The notes under the pieces are model-generated. The model worked only from the letters and a program-made list of their open reading frames with translations, had not been told where the DNA came from and searched no databases. Of a DNA stretch of 64,000 nucleotides, positions 53,613-62,128 are shown piece by piece. Every line of letters starts with the position of its first letter. The first letter of the stretch is position 1. The stretch is from assembly GCA_017465475.1 (NCBI GenBank), contig JAFTWC010000035.1:1-64000 (forward strand), given 5' to 3'. The translations under genes and the position numbers were made by a program. Origin of the DNA: Lachnospiraceae bacterium (GTDB lineage Bacteria; Bacillota; Clostridia; Lachnospirales; Lachnospiraceae).

Positions 53613-54803
53613 TTAGTTTTCATATTTTGCACGGTACTCTTCATAAGTTTCTGCAGTGGTCATGTCCATTTCCTGACCGGATTCGGATAAGTACCGTAAA
53701 GTGTTTTTTAATGCCAAATAAACTGCTTTATCCATATCTTGAAATGCAATTTTACGAATTGTATTTAACTCCGGCTCTGTGGGTTGTGTCCGAAACGGTT
53801 CCAGATAATCCGCAAGAAAAACAACTTTCTCCAACACCGTCATTCCCGGCCTTCCCGTAGTATGGTAGGAAATTGCCGAAAGTATTTCTTCATCGTTAAT
53901 AAAATACTTTGTTCGTGCATAAAAAGATCCGAGCTTTCCGTGAAGCAAAAAGCCGTTCCGGCGTTCCACTTCCGTGACAGGCAGAGAATATTTGTCGCAA
54001 TCAGCGACTAACTGTTCGTCGGAATATGCTTTTGCGCAATCGTGTAAGATACCGGCAATAAGTGCCCGTTCCGGTTGTAAGCCCATGGAAACCGCATAAG
54101 CTGCCGCTAAATGTGCTACTGCAACAGAATGCAAATAACGTTTTCTCGGTAAACAGCTTGCCATCTCCGTATCCAATTCAGCAAAAGTGATTTGTGCATA
54201 TAACCTATGCTCTTTTAAATAATTCCATACAGAATCCGGCAAATACTTTTTGACCTTGTCCTGCTTTCCGGTATAGAAGGCTTGTCGGATTTCGCTGGAT
54301 GAAACAGGATAATCAGGCAGTAACACCGTGTTTACTTCTGCTCCCGGATACCGGTTCCGAAGAGAATCTACGGCTTGAATAACTTGCTTTTCTTCGTGAC
54401 CGGCTCGTCCCGCTCCCAAAAGCGTTGCCAGTTCCAAAATTCGTTCCGGTCGTCGCCAACTTTTGAATTTAATAAGAGAATCACCGCCGACAATGAAATA
54501 AAACTTTACATCCGGATATTCTTTTGTTAAAAGTTCCAACGTATCAGCGGTAAAGGTAAGTCCTTCCCGACGTAATTCAAAATCAGACGCAGAAAAGCCG
54601 GAATCCGACTGTGCTGCAAGTTTTGTCATGGCAAGACGGTGTTCCTCAGAAAGCATGGCAAAGTGAGACTTATGAGGGGGAAGTTTTGACGGCATAAGCC
54701 AAACCTCTTCCAAGTCGTATTGCTCCATTGCAGCCTTTGCTAAAGCTAAATGGCCGTTATGAATCGGGTTAAAGGTCCCGCCTAAAATTCCGATTTTACG
54801 CAT
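53613..54803 (-). CDS. nadD: NadD-YqeK fusion: nicotinate-nucleotide adenylyltransferase plus HD hydrolase
   Basis: This 396-residue protein has two enzymes in one chain. Residues 1-200 are NadD, with GILGGTFNPIHNGHLALA and the late PVSSSEIRQAF. Residues about 205-396 are a YqeK-type HD domain with HSVAVAHLAAAYA, the HD pair in AGILHDCAKAY and LLHGKLGSFYAR. NadD makes nicotinate adenine dinucleotide; YqeK relatives hydrolyse diadenosine tetraphosphate. In most Firmicutes they are separate neighbours, so a fusion is notable. No stop or frameshift separates the halves. Confidence 0.9.
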   Translation of the reverse strand: MRKIGILGGTFNPIHNGHLALAKAAMEQYDLEEVWLMPSKLPPHKSHFAMLSEEHRLAMTKLAAQSDSGFSASDFELRREGLTFTADTLELLTKEYPDVKFYFIVGGDSLIKFKSWRRPERILELATLLGAGRAGHEEKQVIQAVDSLRNRYPGAEVNTVLLPDYPVSSSEIRQAFYTGKQDKVKKYLPDSVWNYLKEHRLYAQITFAELDTEMASCLPRKRYLHSVAVAHLAAAYAVSMGLQPERALIAGILHDCAKAYSDEQLVADCDKYSLPVTEVERRNGFLLHGKLGSFYARTKYFINDEEILSAISYHTTGRPGMTVLEKVVFLADYLEPFRTQPTEPELNTIRKIAFQDMDKAVYLALKNTLRYLSESGQEMDMTTAETYEEYRAKYEN

Positions 54804-54881
54804 AGATTGGCTCCGTTCTGTTGATTTATTCATCAACTGCTTTGTTACAAATCCACGTTGATACCGGTAAAAGCACCGGAA

Positions 54882-55178
54882 TTACTTCGGAAGTACGATT
54901 TTTCTCTTCTCCGGTTGTCTTGCTTCACGATACAGTACAATCTTTCTACCAATCACCTGTACGACTTCCGAAAGGGTGTTTTCTGCAATTGCATATGCTA
55001 ATTCCTTCGGCTCATCCATACAGTTTTTTAATACATTGATTTTGATCAATTCCCGTGCTTCCAGTGCCTCTTCCACACCTTCCAGGTACTCGGTGGTAAG
55101 CCCGCCTTTTCCAAGTTGGAAAATCGGATCAATATCCATGGCAAGACTTTTTAAATATGCTCTCTGTTTTGTTGTCAT
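54882..55178 (-). CDS. yhbY: YhbY (CRM-domain) RNA-binding protein
   Basis: This 98-residue single CRM-domain protein has QRAYLKSLAMDIDPIFQLGKGG. Family members associate with pre-50S ribosomal particles. It sits between obgE and nadD, a common order. Confidence 0.92.
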   Translation of the reverse strand: MTTKQRAYLKSLAMDIDPIFQLGKGGLTTEYLEGVEEALEARELIKINVLKNCMDEPKELAYAIAENTLSEVVQVIGRKIVLYREARQPEKRKIVLPK

Positions 55179-55198
55179 AATATCCCTCGTTTTGTTTA

Positions 55199-56488
55199 TT
55201 ATTTATAATAATCAAACTGTAAGCCATACATACGAACGGTATCGCCGTCCTGGATTCCCATAGCTTCAAGTTCTTCCAAAATACCATTGTTTTTTAAGAA
55301 ATTCTGGAAGAATTCAAAGCCCTTTTCGGAATCAATATTTGTATAACCCAGCATTTTTTCGATACGCGGACCTTCTACCACATACATCTTGGACTTTTCG
55401 TCATATTCCACCGTATACGGCTCATTCGGCAAGGTCAGATTATCCAGGGAGAACTCTTTTTCAAACACAATCGGGTCTTCCTTCGTTTCTGCTAACAACT
55501 TTGCTGCTGCATAAAGCAGTTCTTTTACCCCTTTTCCGCTGACCGCAGAGATGGAGTAAATCGGATATCCCTCTTCCGCAAAAGCGTCTCGAAGCTTATT
55601 AACTGCTGCTTCTGCCTCTTCCGGAAGCATAACATCTGTCTTATTGGCAGCAATGATTTGCGGCTTCTTAGCAAGATTCGGGTCATATGCAGCAAGCTCT
55701 GCGTTAATTGTCTTAATATCTTCAATCGGATCACGGCCCTCTGTGGAAGCCACATCTACCACATGAATAATGACACGGGTACGCTCTACATGACGTAAAA
55801 ACTCATGACCGAGACCAATGCCTTCCGAAGCACCTTCAATAAGTCCCGGAATATCAGCAATAACAAAACCGTTGGCCCCATCCATGTCTACAACACCAAG
55901 GTTTGGATTTAAGGTAGTAAAATGATAGTTTGCAATCTTCGGTTTTGCATTGGTAACGCGAGACAAAAAGGTAGACTTACCTACGTTCGGGAAACCTACA
56001 AGTCCTACATCCGCAATAACCTTTAATTCCAGGATAACATTCAATTCCTGCGCATCCTGGCCCGGCTGTGCATACTTTGGTACCTGCATGGTTGCGGTTG
56101 CATAATGCTGATTTCCTTTGCCCCCGCGGCCGCCCTTTAAAATAACTTCGCGACGGTTGGTATGGGACATATCGGTAATAACCTTTCCGGTCTCTTTCTC
56201 TTTGATTACGGTACCTTCCGGCACTTTTAAAATTTTGTCTGCGCCGTTTTTTCCGGTACAACGGTTCGTTCCGCCGTTTTCCCCGTCTTCTGCACAATAC
56301 TTTCGAATAAAACGAAAATCTGCCAATGTATTTAATCCTTCGTCTACTTCGAAAATAATGTCGCCACCTTTACCGCCGTCGCCACCATTGGGACCTCCGG
56401 CAGCCACAAAAAGCTCACGACGAAAGCTTACACTGCCGTCGCCGCCTTTGCCGGAACGAATATAAATTTCAGCTCTATCTGCAAACAT
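55199..56488 (-). CDS. obgE: GTPase Obg/CgtA
   Basis: This 429-residue protein has a glycine-rich N-terminal Obg domain, G1 GFPNVGKST, G3 DIPGLIEGASEGIGLG and G4 NKTD. A C-terminal OCT domain spans about residues 360-429. It acts in 50S assembly and stress control. The start is 56488, after aggagg. Confidence 0.96.
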   Translation of the reverse strand: MFADRAEIYIRSGKGGDGSVSFRRELFVAAGGPNGGDGGKGGDIIFEVDEGLNTLADFRFIRKYCAEDGENGGTNRCTGKNGADKILKVPEGTVIKEKETGKVITDMSHTNRREVILKGGRGGKGNQHYATATMQVPKYAQPGQDAQELNVILELKVIADVGLVGFPNVGKSTFLSRVTNAKPKIANYHFTTLNPNLGVVDMDGANGFVIADIPGLIEGASEGIGLGHEFLRHVERTRVIIHVVDVASTEGRDPIEDIKTINAELAAYDPNLAKKPQIIAANKTDVMLPEEAEAAVNKLRDAFAEEGYPIYSISAVSGKGVKELLYAAAKLLAETKEDPIVFEKEFSLDNLTLPNEPYTVEYDEKSKMYVVEGPRIEKMLGYTNIDSEKGFEFFQNFLKNNGILEELEAMGIQDGDTVRMYGLQFDYYK

Positions 56489-56502
56489 CAATTTACCTCC
56501 TG

Positions 56503-56547
56503 AAAAAACATAAACCCCAAATTCAAATCAAAGAATTCAGGGTTTAT
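56503..56547 (-). terminator. Terminator or attenuator between rpmA and obgE
   Basis: On the minus strand ataaaccc (56547-56540) pairs with gggtttat (56517-56510), with further inner GAATTC-type pairing. A run of six T follows at 56508-56503. It would reduce read-through into obgE. Confidence 0.7.
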
Positions 56548-56568
56548 CGTGTCTCATTACATGGGGAC

Positions 56569-56856
56569 TTATTCAGCGTCAACCGGATATACGGAAGCCT
56601 GCTTCTTGTCGCGTCCCTTTCTCTCAAACTTTAAAACACCGTCAACCAGTGCGTATAACGTATCGTCGCCACCGCGGCCTACGTTTACACCCGGATGAAT
56701 CTTGGTACCACGCTGTCTGTAAAGAATGTTGCCAGCAAGTACGAACTGACCGTCAGCACGCTTAGCGCCGAGACGCTTGGACTCGGAATCTCTGCCGTTC
56801 TTCGTGGAACCTACACCCTTTTTATGAGCGAAAAACTGAAGGTTCATCTTAAACAT
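56569..56856 (-). CDS. rpmA: Ribosomal protein L27
   Basis: This 95-residue protein begins with [11 protein letters not shown] after three extra residues. The LQFFA extension is the Firmicutes type that the protease Prp removes. [15 protein letters not shown] is typical of L27. prp is directly upstream. Confidence 0.97.
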   Translation of the reverse strand: MFKMNLQFFAHKKGVGSTKNGRDSESKRLGAKRADGQFVLAGNILYRQRGTKIHPGVNVGRGGDDTLYALVDGVLKFERKGRDKKQASVYPVDAE

Positions 56857-56869
56857 GACCTATACCTCC

Positions 56870-57223
56870 TTATGAATTCTGAAAAACAATACGTAAATAC
56901 TTTTCTCCGTACTCTTCCTGAATACCTTGTAATCCTAATAATAAGGACTTCAAAAGTACTTTTGTTTCAGGACTTCGTTCGGAAACGATTCTGAAATCAA
57001 CCATTCCCTTTTTCTCATCCTCTTTGTAATCAAATACATCTGAGGTGAAGGAATGAATTGAATTCATGGTGTTCATTACCAATGCGGAAACTGCTGCACA
57101 AACAATATCCTTGCCGTGTCGGGCATATCCTGCATGTCCTTCGGAAGAAAAACCGGTAATGGACTCTAAATTGACTTTGACATTTTGCTCGATTTCTTTT
57201 GCGAAAAATGTAATCGTAATCAT
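56870..57223 (-). CDS. prp: Ribosomal-processing cysteine protease Prp
   Basis: This 117-residue protein has the His of the catalytic dyad in FSSEGHAGYARHG and the Cys in DIVCAAVSAL. It cuts the N-terminal extension of L27 encoded by the next gene. It lies between rplU and rpmA as usual. Confidence 0.95.
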   Translation of the reverse strand: MITITFFAKEIEQNVKVNLESITGFSSEGHAGYARHGKDIVCAAVSALVMNTMNSIHSFTSDVFDYKEDEKKGMVDFRIVSERSPETKVLLKSLLLGLQGIQEEYGEKYLRIVFQNS

Positions 57224-57235
57224 AAGATTCGAATA

Positions 57236-57544
57236 TTAAGCGTTAATCTTGTCAATCTTAACCTTGGTGTAAGCCTGTCTGTGACCATTCTTCTTATGGT
57301 ATCCGGACTTTCTCTTATACCGATAAACAATAACCTTCTTTGCTTTGCCTTCCTCTACTACGGTAGCGGAAACACTTGCACCGGCAACGGTCGGATTTCC
57401 TACGGAAAGGGAACCGTTATTCACAGCAAGAACACGATCAAAAGTAACCGTATTACCAGCTTCAACGCCGAGCTTTTCAACCTTAATCACGTCGCCTTCG
57501 GCAACTTTGTACTGTTTACCACCTGTTGCAATGATTGCGTACAT
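57236..57544 (-). CDS. rplU: Ribosomal protein L21
   Basis: This 102-residue protein has the standard start [14 protein letters not shown] and end [16 protein letters not shown]. The start is 57544, after aggagg. It is the first gene of the rplU-prp-rpmA unit. Confidence 0.97.
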   Translation of the reverse strand: MYAIIATGGKQYKVAEGDVIKVEKLGVEAGNTVTFDRVLAVNNGSLSVGNPTVAGASVSATVVEEGKAKKVIVYRYKRKSGYHKKNGHRQAYTKVKIDKINA

Positions 57545-57632
57545 CTGATGGCACCTCCTATTTACATTACTCGCCAACTGTGGTGTCTTATCCTAAAAAT
57601 GGACAGAGCTTGAACCTCGTTGTGCGGCACAC
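57545..57632 (-). ncRNA. L21 leader RNA, probable
   Basis: About 88 bases lie between the expected transcription start and rplU. In Firmicutes this region commonly forms the L21 leader. The sequence includes a C/G-rich 5' part and a late accaca segment before the RBS. I did not fold it, so the family assignment rests mainly on position. Confidence 0.45.
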
Positions 57633-57638
57633 TAGATT

Positions 57639-57667
57639 AATATAGCATGGTTTTTGCGGAATGTCAA
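57639..57667 (-). promoter_or_regulatory. Promoter of rplU operon
   Basis: On the minus strand, TTGACA (57667-57662) and TATATT (57644-57639) are 17 bases apart. It also lies right after the stop of the FHA-kinase-like gene. Confidence 0.75.
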
Positions 57668-57686
57668 GCATTATTTGTAAAAAATG

Positions 57687-59732
57687 TTATTTATTATCCT
57701 CTTCCGTTGATTCGAAAGTTTCGGATTCTTCCAATACTGCTTCATACTCCTCCAACTGCTCTTCTAATCGCTCATTTTCAGGGAAATCTTCCGAGCCGTC
57801 GTTTAAAATATCAACAGCACCTTCATAATCTTCTTTCTCTGCACGTTTTTCTGCCATAGCCAGGATATCGTCAATTTCTTCCTTGTTATTGTTTTCTTCC
57901 AGTATATCTTCAATATACGGAACGGCAAAGTATGCTACTCCCGCTCCGATTCCGATAAGTAAAAGAAGAATAATTACAACGACCGGCCACTTAGACTTCT
58001 TTTTACCAAATGTATTTTTCTGTGTCGGTTGCGGTTCGGTTTGTAAAAAGGCTTCTGATTTTCTGACCGCCGATGTCCGGTCAAGTTCATCAATTGTAAT
58101 GGTTTTGCGTACTGTAGTGGTTTTATCAAGTTCTTCCGATATCGGAAAACTTTTTCTTACCGTGGTAGTTTTGTCCTCTTCCACAGGTGCTGCTTCTTTG
58201 TTTAAATCCCTGATTACCGGAGGTTCCGGTGCCTGTGGCACATTTGACACCGGTGGAACAATTCCTGGCTGAAGCAAGGTTGACAGTGCATTTTTTAGTG
58301 CTTTTGGGACAGCAAATCGCTTTGCAGGGTCAGCACTACATGCCGATAAAATCAATGCTGCCATTTTTGAAGAGGCATTACACGGCGCAGGTAACGTTTC
58401 TCCGCGTAAACGACGCTTTAAAGCATCCTTAAACTCTTCGGAATCCAAAGATAAGGTGTTGCTTTCACACAACGGGAAACGATTCTTATTTAATAACTGA
58501 TACAATAATATTCCCAAGGCATAGATGTCGGTCTTGGTATTATATACTCCGTCATGAAATGCTTCCGGAGATGCATATCGATAAGAACCAAGTTGTGTAA
58601 TTCCGTTTGAAATATACTGCATTTTGCCGGAAATTCCGTAATCAGCCAATAAAACAGTACCGTCTTCTGTTACGAAAAGAGATTCCGGTCGGATATCTCC
58701 GTGAACCATTCCTGCATCCGTATAGGACTCTAAAGCAGAACAAATCACCATTCCTAAACGAGCAGCTTCATGTTCGGTATATTCTTTTTCGGCCATAAGA
58801 TCGGTAAACGGACGCAACGGTTCCGTGAGAACATAAATTTCCCAAGAAGCATTGTCCAGTTCCACTACTTTATATTCTTTTATCGTGATAAAACCGGAGG
58901 TTCCGGACAAACGTTTTATGAATTCCAGCTTTTCAACCAAAGCATTTAAAACTTCTTTTTCCTGTGAGACAGAAATCACTCTGACAGTCGCAGGATTTGT
59001 TACTTGATACTCTGTACAAAAAGCCTCGTATGGACTGACCTTTACCTCCTCAATCGCTTCCGGTTCACCATAGTAGCAATAATAAATCATGCTTGAAGTG
59101 AATACCAGCTTGGACTGAGGAAGAAAAATAATATCCTTCTCGTGAAGCGGTGTTGAGTTTATTAAGTGTTTACCGTTTACTATAACTCCGTTGGTACTGC
59201 CGTTATCAAAAATGTGGTATTGATTATTTTTCCATGTGATTACTGCATGGCAGGAAGACACACTTCTGCTCTGGAGTCGAATGGTACAATTTACATCCCG
59301 TCCGATGGTAATCTGAGGAATTCCTTTGATGGAACATTCCATCCATTCTGCATTGGAATCCGGTTTGGATACAACAAACAACACCCCGGTTACCAATGTA
59401 TCGTTTTCCGCATCAATTCGGATGCAGTCTTTGTCGGAAAGTTCTACAGACTTTACTACCAAAGAATTATGTACCAGTCCGTTCAAACTGCCGGTATCTT
59501 CCATATACCACTTTTCATTGGATAGAATTATTCTTCCGTGGGTTCTGGATGCCAAACGTGACGTAAGCACAATATCATTATGCGTATCCCGTCCAAAGGT
59601 AATTACACTTTTGTTAAAAGCTAATAAAGAAACGGTAATCGGTGCAGTTTCAGCATCAAATACGGTAAGTAGCAAATCCTCTCCTACGACGGGTTGGTTT
59701 ACAATATTAATTGTCTTATCTAAATCATCCAT
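57687..59732 (-). CDS. FHA-FHA-kinase-like membrane protein
   Basis: This 681-residue protein has two FHA domains (about residues 40-95 and 140-195, ITFGRDTHNDIVL and ITIGRDVNCTIRL). A kinase-like domain follows (about 240-490). It has HGDIRPES for the catalytic loop, DYG for the metal loop and ASPEAF. The glycine-rich loop is missing, the usual VAIK-type Lys looks replaced, and the loop Asn is Ser. So it may be inactive or atypical. A repeat linker (about 517-560), one membrane segment (about 582-604) and a TPR-like outer tail follow. Confidence 0.82.
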   Translation of the reverse strand: MDDLDKTINIVNQPVVGEDLLLTVFDAETAPITVSLLAFNKSVITFGRDTHNDIVLTSRLASRTHGRIILSNEKWYMEDTGSLNGLVHNSLVVKSVELSDKDCIRIDAENDTLVTGVLFVVSKPDSNAEWMECSIKGIPQITIGRDVNCTIRLQSRSVSSCHAVITWKNNQYHIFDNGSTNGVIVNGKHLINSTPLHEKDIIFLPQSKLVFTSSMIYYCYYGEPEAIEEVKVSPYEAFCTEYQVTNPATVRVISVSQEKEVLNALVEKLEFIKRLSGTSGFITIKEYKVVELDNASWEIYVLTEPLRPFTDLMAEKEYTEHEAARLGMVICSALESYTDAGMVHGDIRPESLFVTEDGTVLLADYGISGKMQYISNGITQLGSYRYASPEAFHDGVYNTKTDIYALGILLYQLLNKNRFPLCESNTLSLDSEEFKDALKRRLRGETLPAPCNASSKMAALILSACSADPAKRFAVPKALKNALSTLLQPGIVPPVSNVPQAPEPPVIRDLNKEAAPVEEDKTTTVRKSFPISEELDKTTTVRKTITIDELDRTSAVRKSEAFLQTEPQPTQKNTFGKKKSKWPVVVIILLLLIGIGAGVAYFAVPYIEDILEENNNKEEIDDILAMAEKRAEKEDYEGAVDILNDGSEDFPENERLEEQLEEYEAVLEESETFESTEEDNK
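58059..58184 (-). repeat. Threonine motif repeat in the kinase-like protein
   Basis: Three copies of an acidic-x-D-K/R-T-x-x-V motif occur at residues about 519, 534 and 549 (EDKTTTVRK, ELDKTTTVRK, ELDRTSAVRK), spaced 15 residues apart. They lie between the kinase-like domain and the membrane segment. Confidence 0.85.
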
Positions 59733-59769
59733 ATGTATTCGTTCCTTTTATGGTGTTGTTCCCTTAGTT

Positions 59770-62088
59770 CTATGCTTTCTCTTTCTTGATTTTCCCAAGG
59801 AAAAGTCTTGCTAAAATCAAGAACAATACGGTAAATCCAAGTAAAATCCCCCAGGAAGTAAACATATGGGAGGTAGTGTACTCAAAGAAGTCCTCTACTT
59901 CGTGAGGTACCATAACCCCTTCTTGCTGTAACTTCAACGGCAAATCATTTAAATTAGCTGTGGTACCGTATCCTTCCATACTCCATCGACATACTGCAAT
60001 CCAGGAGATCATTTCCGTAGCGCCATCTAACTTAAAGATTAACCCGGAGAACAGAATCTGCGGCATTAACAGAATCGGAGCAACCGTCATTGCCCGGTCT
60101 GCATTGGTAAACAGTGCGGACACCAATAAGCCCATGGCTGCAGAGGATAACGCGGTTAAGAAGGTGGTAAGTAAAATTTCCAAATAAGGAATCCACATGA
60201 CGCCCTCTTCCGGAAGTCCCACCAACAGTGAAAATACACCGGTGACCATTAAACTTTGAATCAAACAAAGACCACCCAAAACAATAATTTTGGAAGAAAC
60301 ATAGGCACTTAAGGAAAGGCCTGTCATATATTCACGTTTCATAATGGTACGTTCTTTACATATTTCCTGAATGGCATTTAACATACCAATCCAGAAACCG
60401 GAACAGGATAACGCAAACAAAAGACTTTTGGTCATTTCGTATTGTTCGTACTGTTGATCATCCGCCACAAGAGAAATCAATGCAGCAAGTAACGGTGCCT
60501 GTATCAAAAGAAGTAACAATCGTTGTCTGTCATTTACCACCAGCTTAATATAGCGCGAGCATAACACTCCCAACTGGCGGAATCTGTTTTTCTTGATTTT
60601 TCCCTTCTTTTGGTCGGAAGCCCGATGTACTCCCGTACTTGCAACGGTAGCGGAATATTTTCTGCTCCACTCTACGGCATGATCCGTTATCATGTTGTAA
60701 ACATCTACCACATCGGATACTCCGAAGAATTTCAATGCTTCTTCGTAGGAACTGCAACAACACAAATTACCGCCCTTGCCCATAAAGACAATTTTATCGC
60801 ATAGCTTTAACTGTAACGTACTGTGAGTAACCAAGATAACGGTTTTTCCGTTGTTAGCCATTTCCCGTAATGAAAGCATCAAGTTACGTTCTGTACCCGG
60901 GTCGAGACCGGAAGCCGGCTCATCAAGGAACAACAAGTTCGGGTCGGATAATAACTCTACTGCAATGCTGGCACGTTTTCTTTGACCGCCACTGAGTGCT
61001 TTGATTAAACTATTCTTCTTTTCTGTTAATTCCACCAATTCGATTGCACGATGAATGGCTGCCTCTCGCTCAGCGGAAGAAATATCCTTCGGTAAACGAA
61101 GTTTTGAGGTATACAATAACATATCGTAAAGTGTAAGGTTATCATATACAATATCCGACTGCGGAACATAACCGATAATCTTCTTTAGGAAATCAAAGTT
61201 CTGGTACAAATTGATTCCGTTAATATAGACCTCTCCGTGAGAAGGTTTTAAGTAACCGCATAAACAGTTTAAGATTGTGGACTTACCTGCGCCGGAACCA
61301 CCGATAATAGCCACCAGCTCTCCCGGTTTGATGTTTAGATTTACATGATTGCAGGTAATAAATTTCTTTCTGCCCTTTCCGCGTTCGATAACAATATCCG
61401 TTGCATCTACGGAAATACCGCTCTTATAGCAACAATAATGAATTGCAGTTGACGTAAAAATAATTTTAGAGTTGGTAATGTTAATTACATCTTTTTCATG
61501 TAACCGAACTTTTCCCGTGATTTTTTTGTTGTTTATCACAACTCCGTTGGTGCTTCCGTTGTCGAAAATATAGAAAGCACCGTTTTCTTTGACAATTGTG
61601 GCATGCACCTTGGAAACACTGATATGCGGCAACACAACCGTACATCTGCTATCACGTCCGATGGTCAAATGAGTTAGATTTGCCACCGGTAAGGTTGCCC
61701 ATTTGTTTACGGAGTCAGACGATGATACAACAAATAATACACCTTCGGAAATGGTTTCTACACCGTCATCAATACGGACAAAATCACCGTCCGTAATCCA
61801 TTTGGAAGTTATATTGGCATTGTTGTAGATTAAACCGTTCAAACTTCCGCAGTCTTCCATAATCCATTTTCCGTTTTGATAAGAAAACTGTCCATGGTTT
61901 CGTGACACTACATGAGAATGTAATACGATGTCATTTTGCTCGTTACGCCCGAATGTAATCGTTTTCTTTCCAAATGAAGCAAGGGAAATAATACGCGGGG
62001 CCTGGGTTGCATCAAATACTGTTACAATTAAGTCATTACTTTCAATTTGTTCCGTTTTAAATCTTACCGTTCTATTCAGCTCGTCCAT
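59770..62088 (-). CDS. FHA-FHA-ABC transporter (Rv1747/ABCG-like)
   Basis: This 772-residue protein has two N-terminal FHA domains (ITFGRNEQNDIVL and LTIGRDSRCTVVL). An ABC ATPase follows, with Walker A GGSGAGKS (about 263-270), signature LSGGQR (about 365) and Walker B LLFLDEP. The C-terminal ABC2-type membrane domain has about six segments from residue 520. Mycobacterial Rv1747 has the same order of domains and is regulated by a neighbouring kinase. The exported substrate is unknown. Confidence 0.88.
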   Translation of the reverse strand: MDELNRTVRFKTEQIESNDLIVTVFDATQAPRIISLASFGKKTITFGRNEQNDIVLHSHVVSRNHGQFSYQNGKWIMEDCGSLNGLIYNNANITSKWITDGDFVRIDDGVETISEGVLFVVSSSDSVNKWATLPVANLTHLTIGRDSRCTVVLPHISVSKVHATIVKENGAFYIFDNGSTNGVVINNKKITGKVRLHEKDVINITNSKIIFTSTAIHYCCYKSGISVDATDIVIERGKGRKKFITCNHVNLNIKPGELVAIIGGSGAGKSTILNCLCGYLKPSHGEVYINGINLYQNFDFLKKIIGYVPQSDIVYDNLTLYDMLLYTSKLRLPKDISSAEREAAIHRAIELVELTEKKNSLIKALSGGQRKRASIAVELLSDPNLLFLDEPASGLDPGTERNLMLSLREMANNGKTVILVTHSTLQLKLCDKIVFMGKGGNLCCCSSYEEALKFFGVSDVVDVYNMITDHAVEWSRKYSATVASTGVHRASDQKKGKIKKNRFRQLGVLCSRYIKLVVNDRQRLLLLLIQAPLLAALISLVADDQQYEQYEMTKSLLFALSCSGFWIGMLNAIQEICKERTIMKREYMTGLSLSAYVSSKIIVLGGLCLIQSLMVTGVFSLLVGLPEEGVMWIPYLEILLTTFLTALSSAAMGLLVSALFTNADRAMTVAPILLMPQILFSGLIFKLDGATEMISWIAVCRWSMEGYGTTANLNDLPLKLQQEGVMVPHEVEDFFEYTTSHMFTSWGILLGFTVLFLILARLFLGKIKKEKA

Positions 62089-62128
62089 AATAAACTCTTT
62101 TCCTTTTCGGTATCATTATCGTCTGGTA

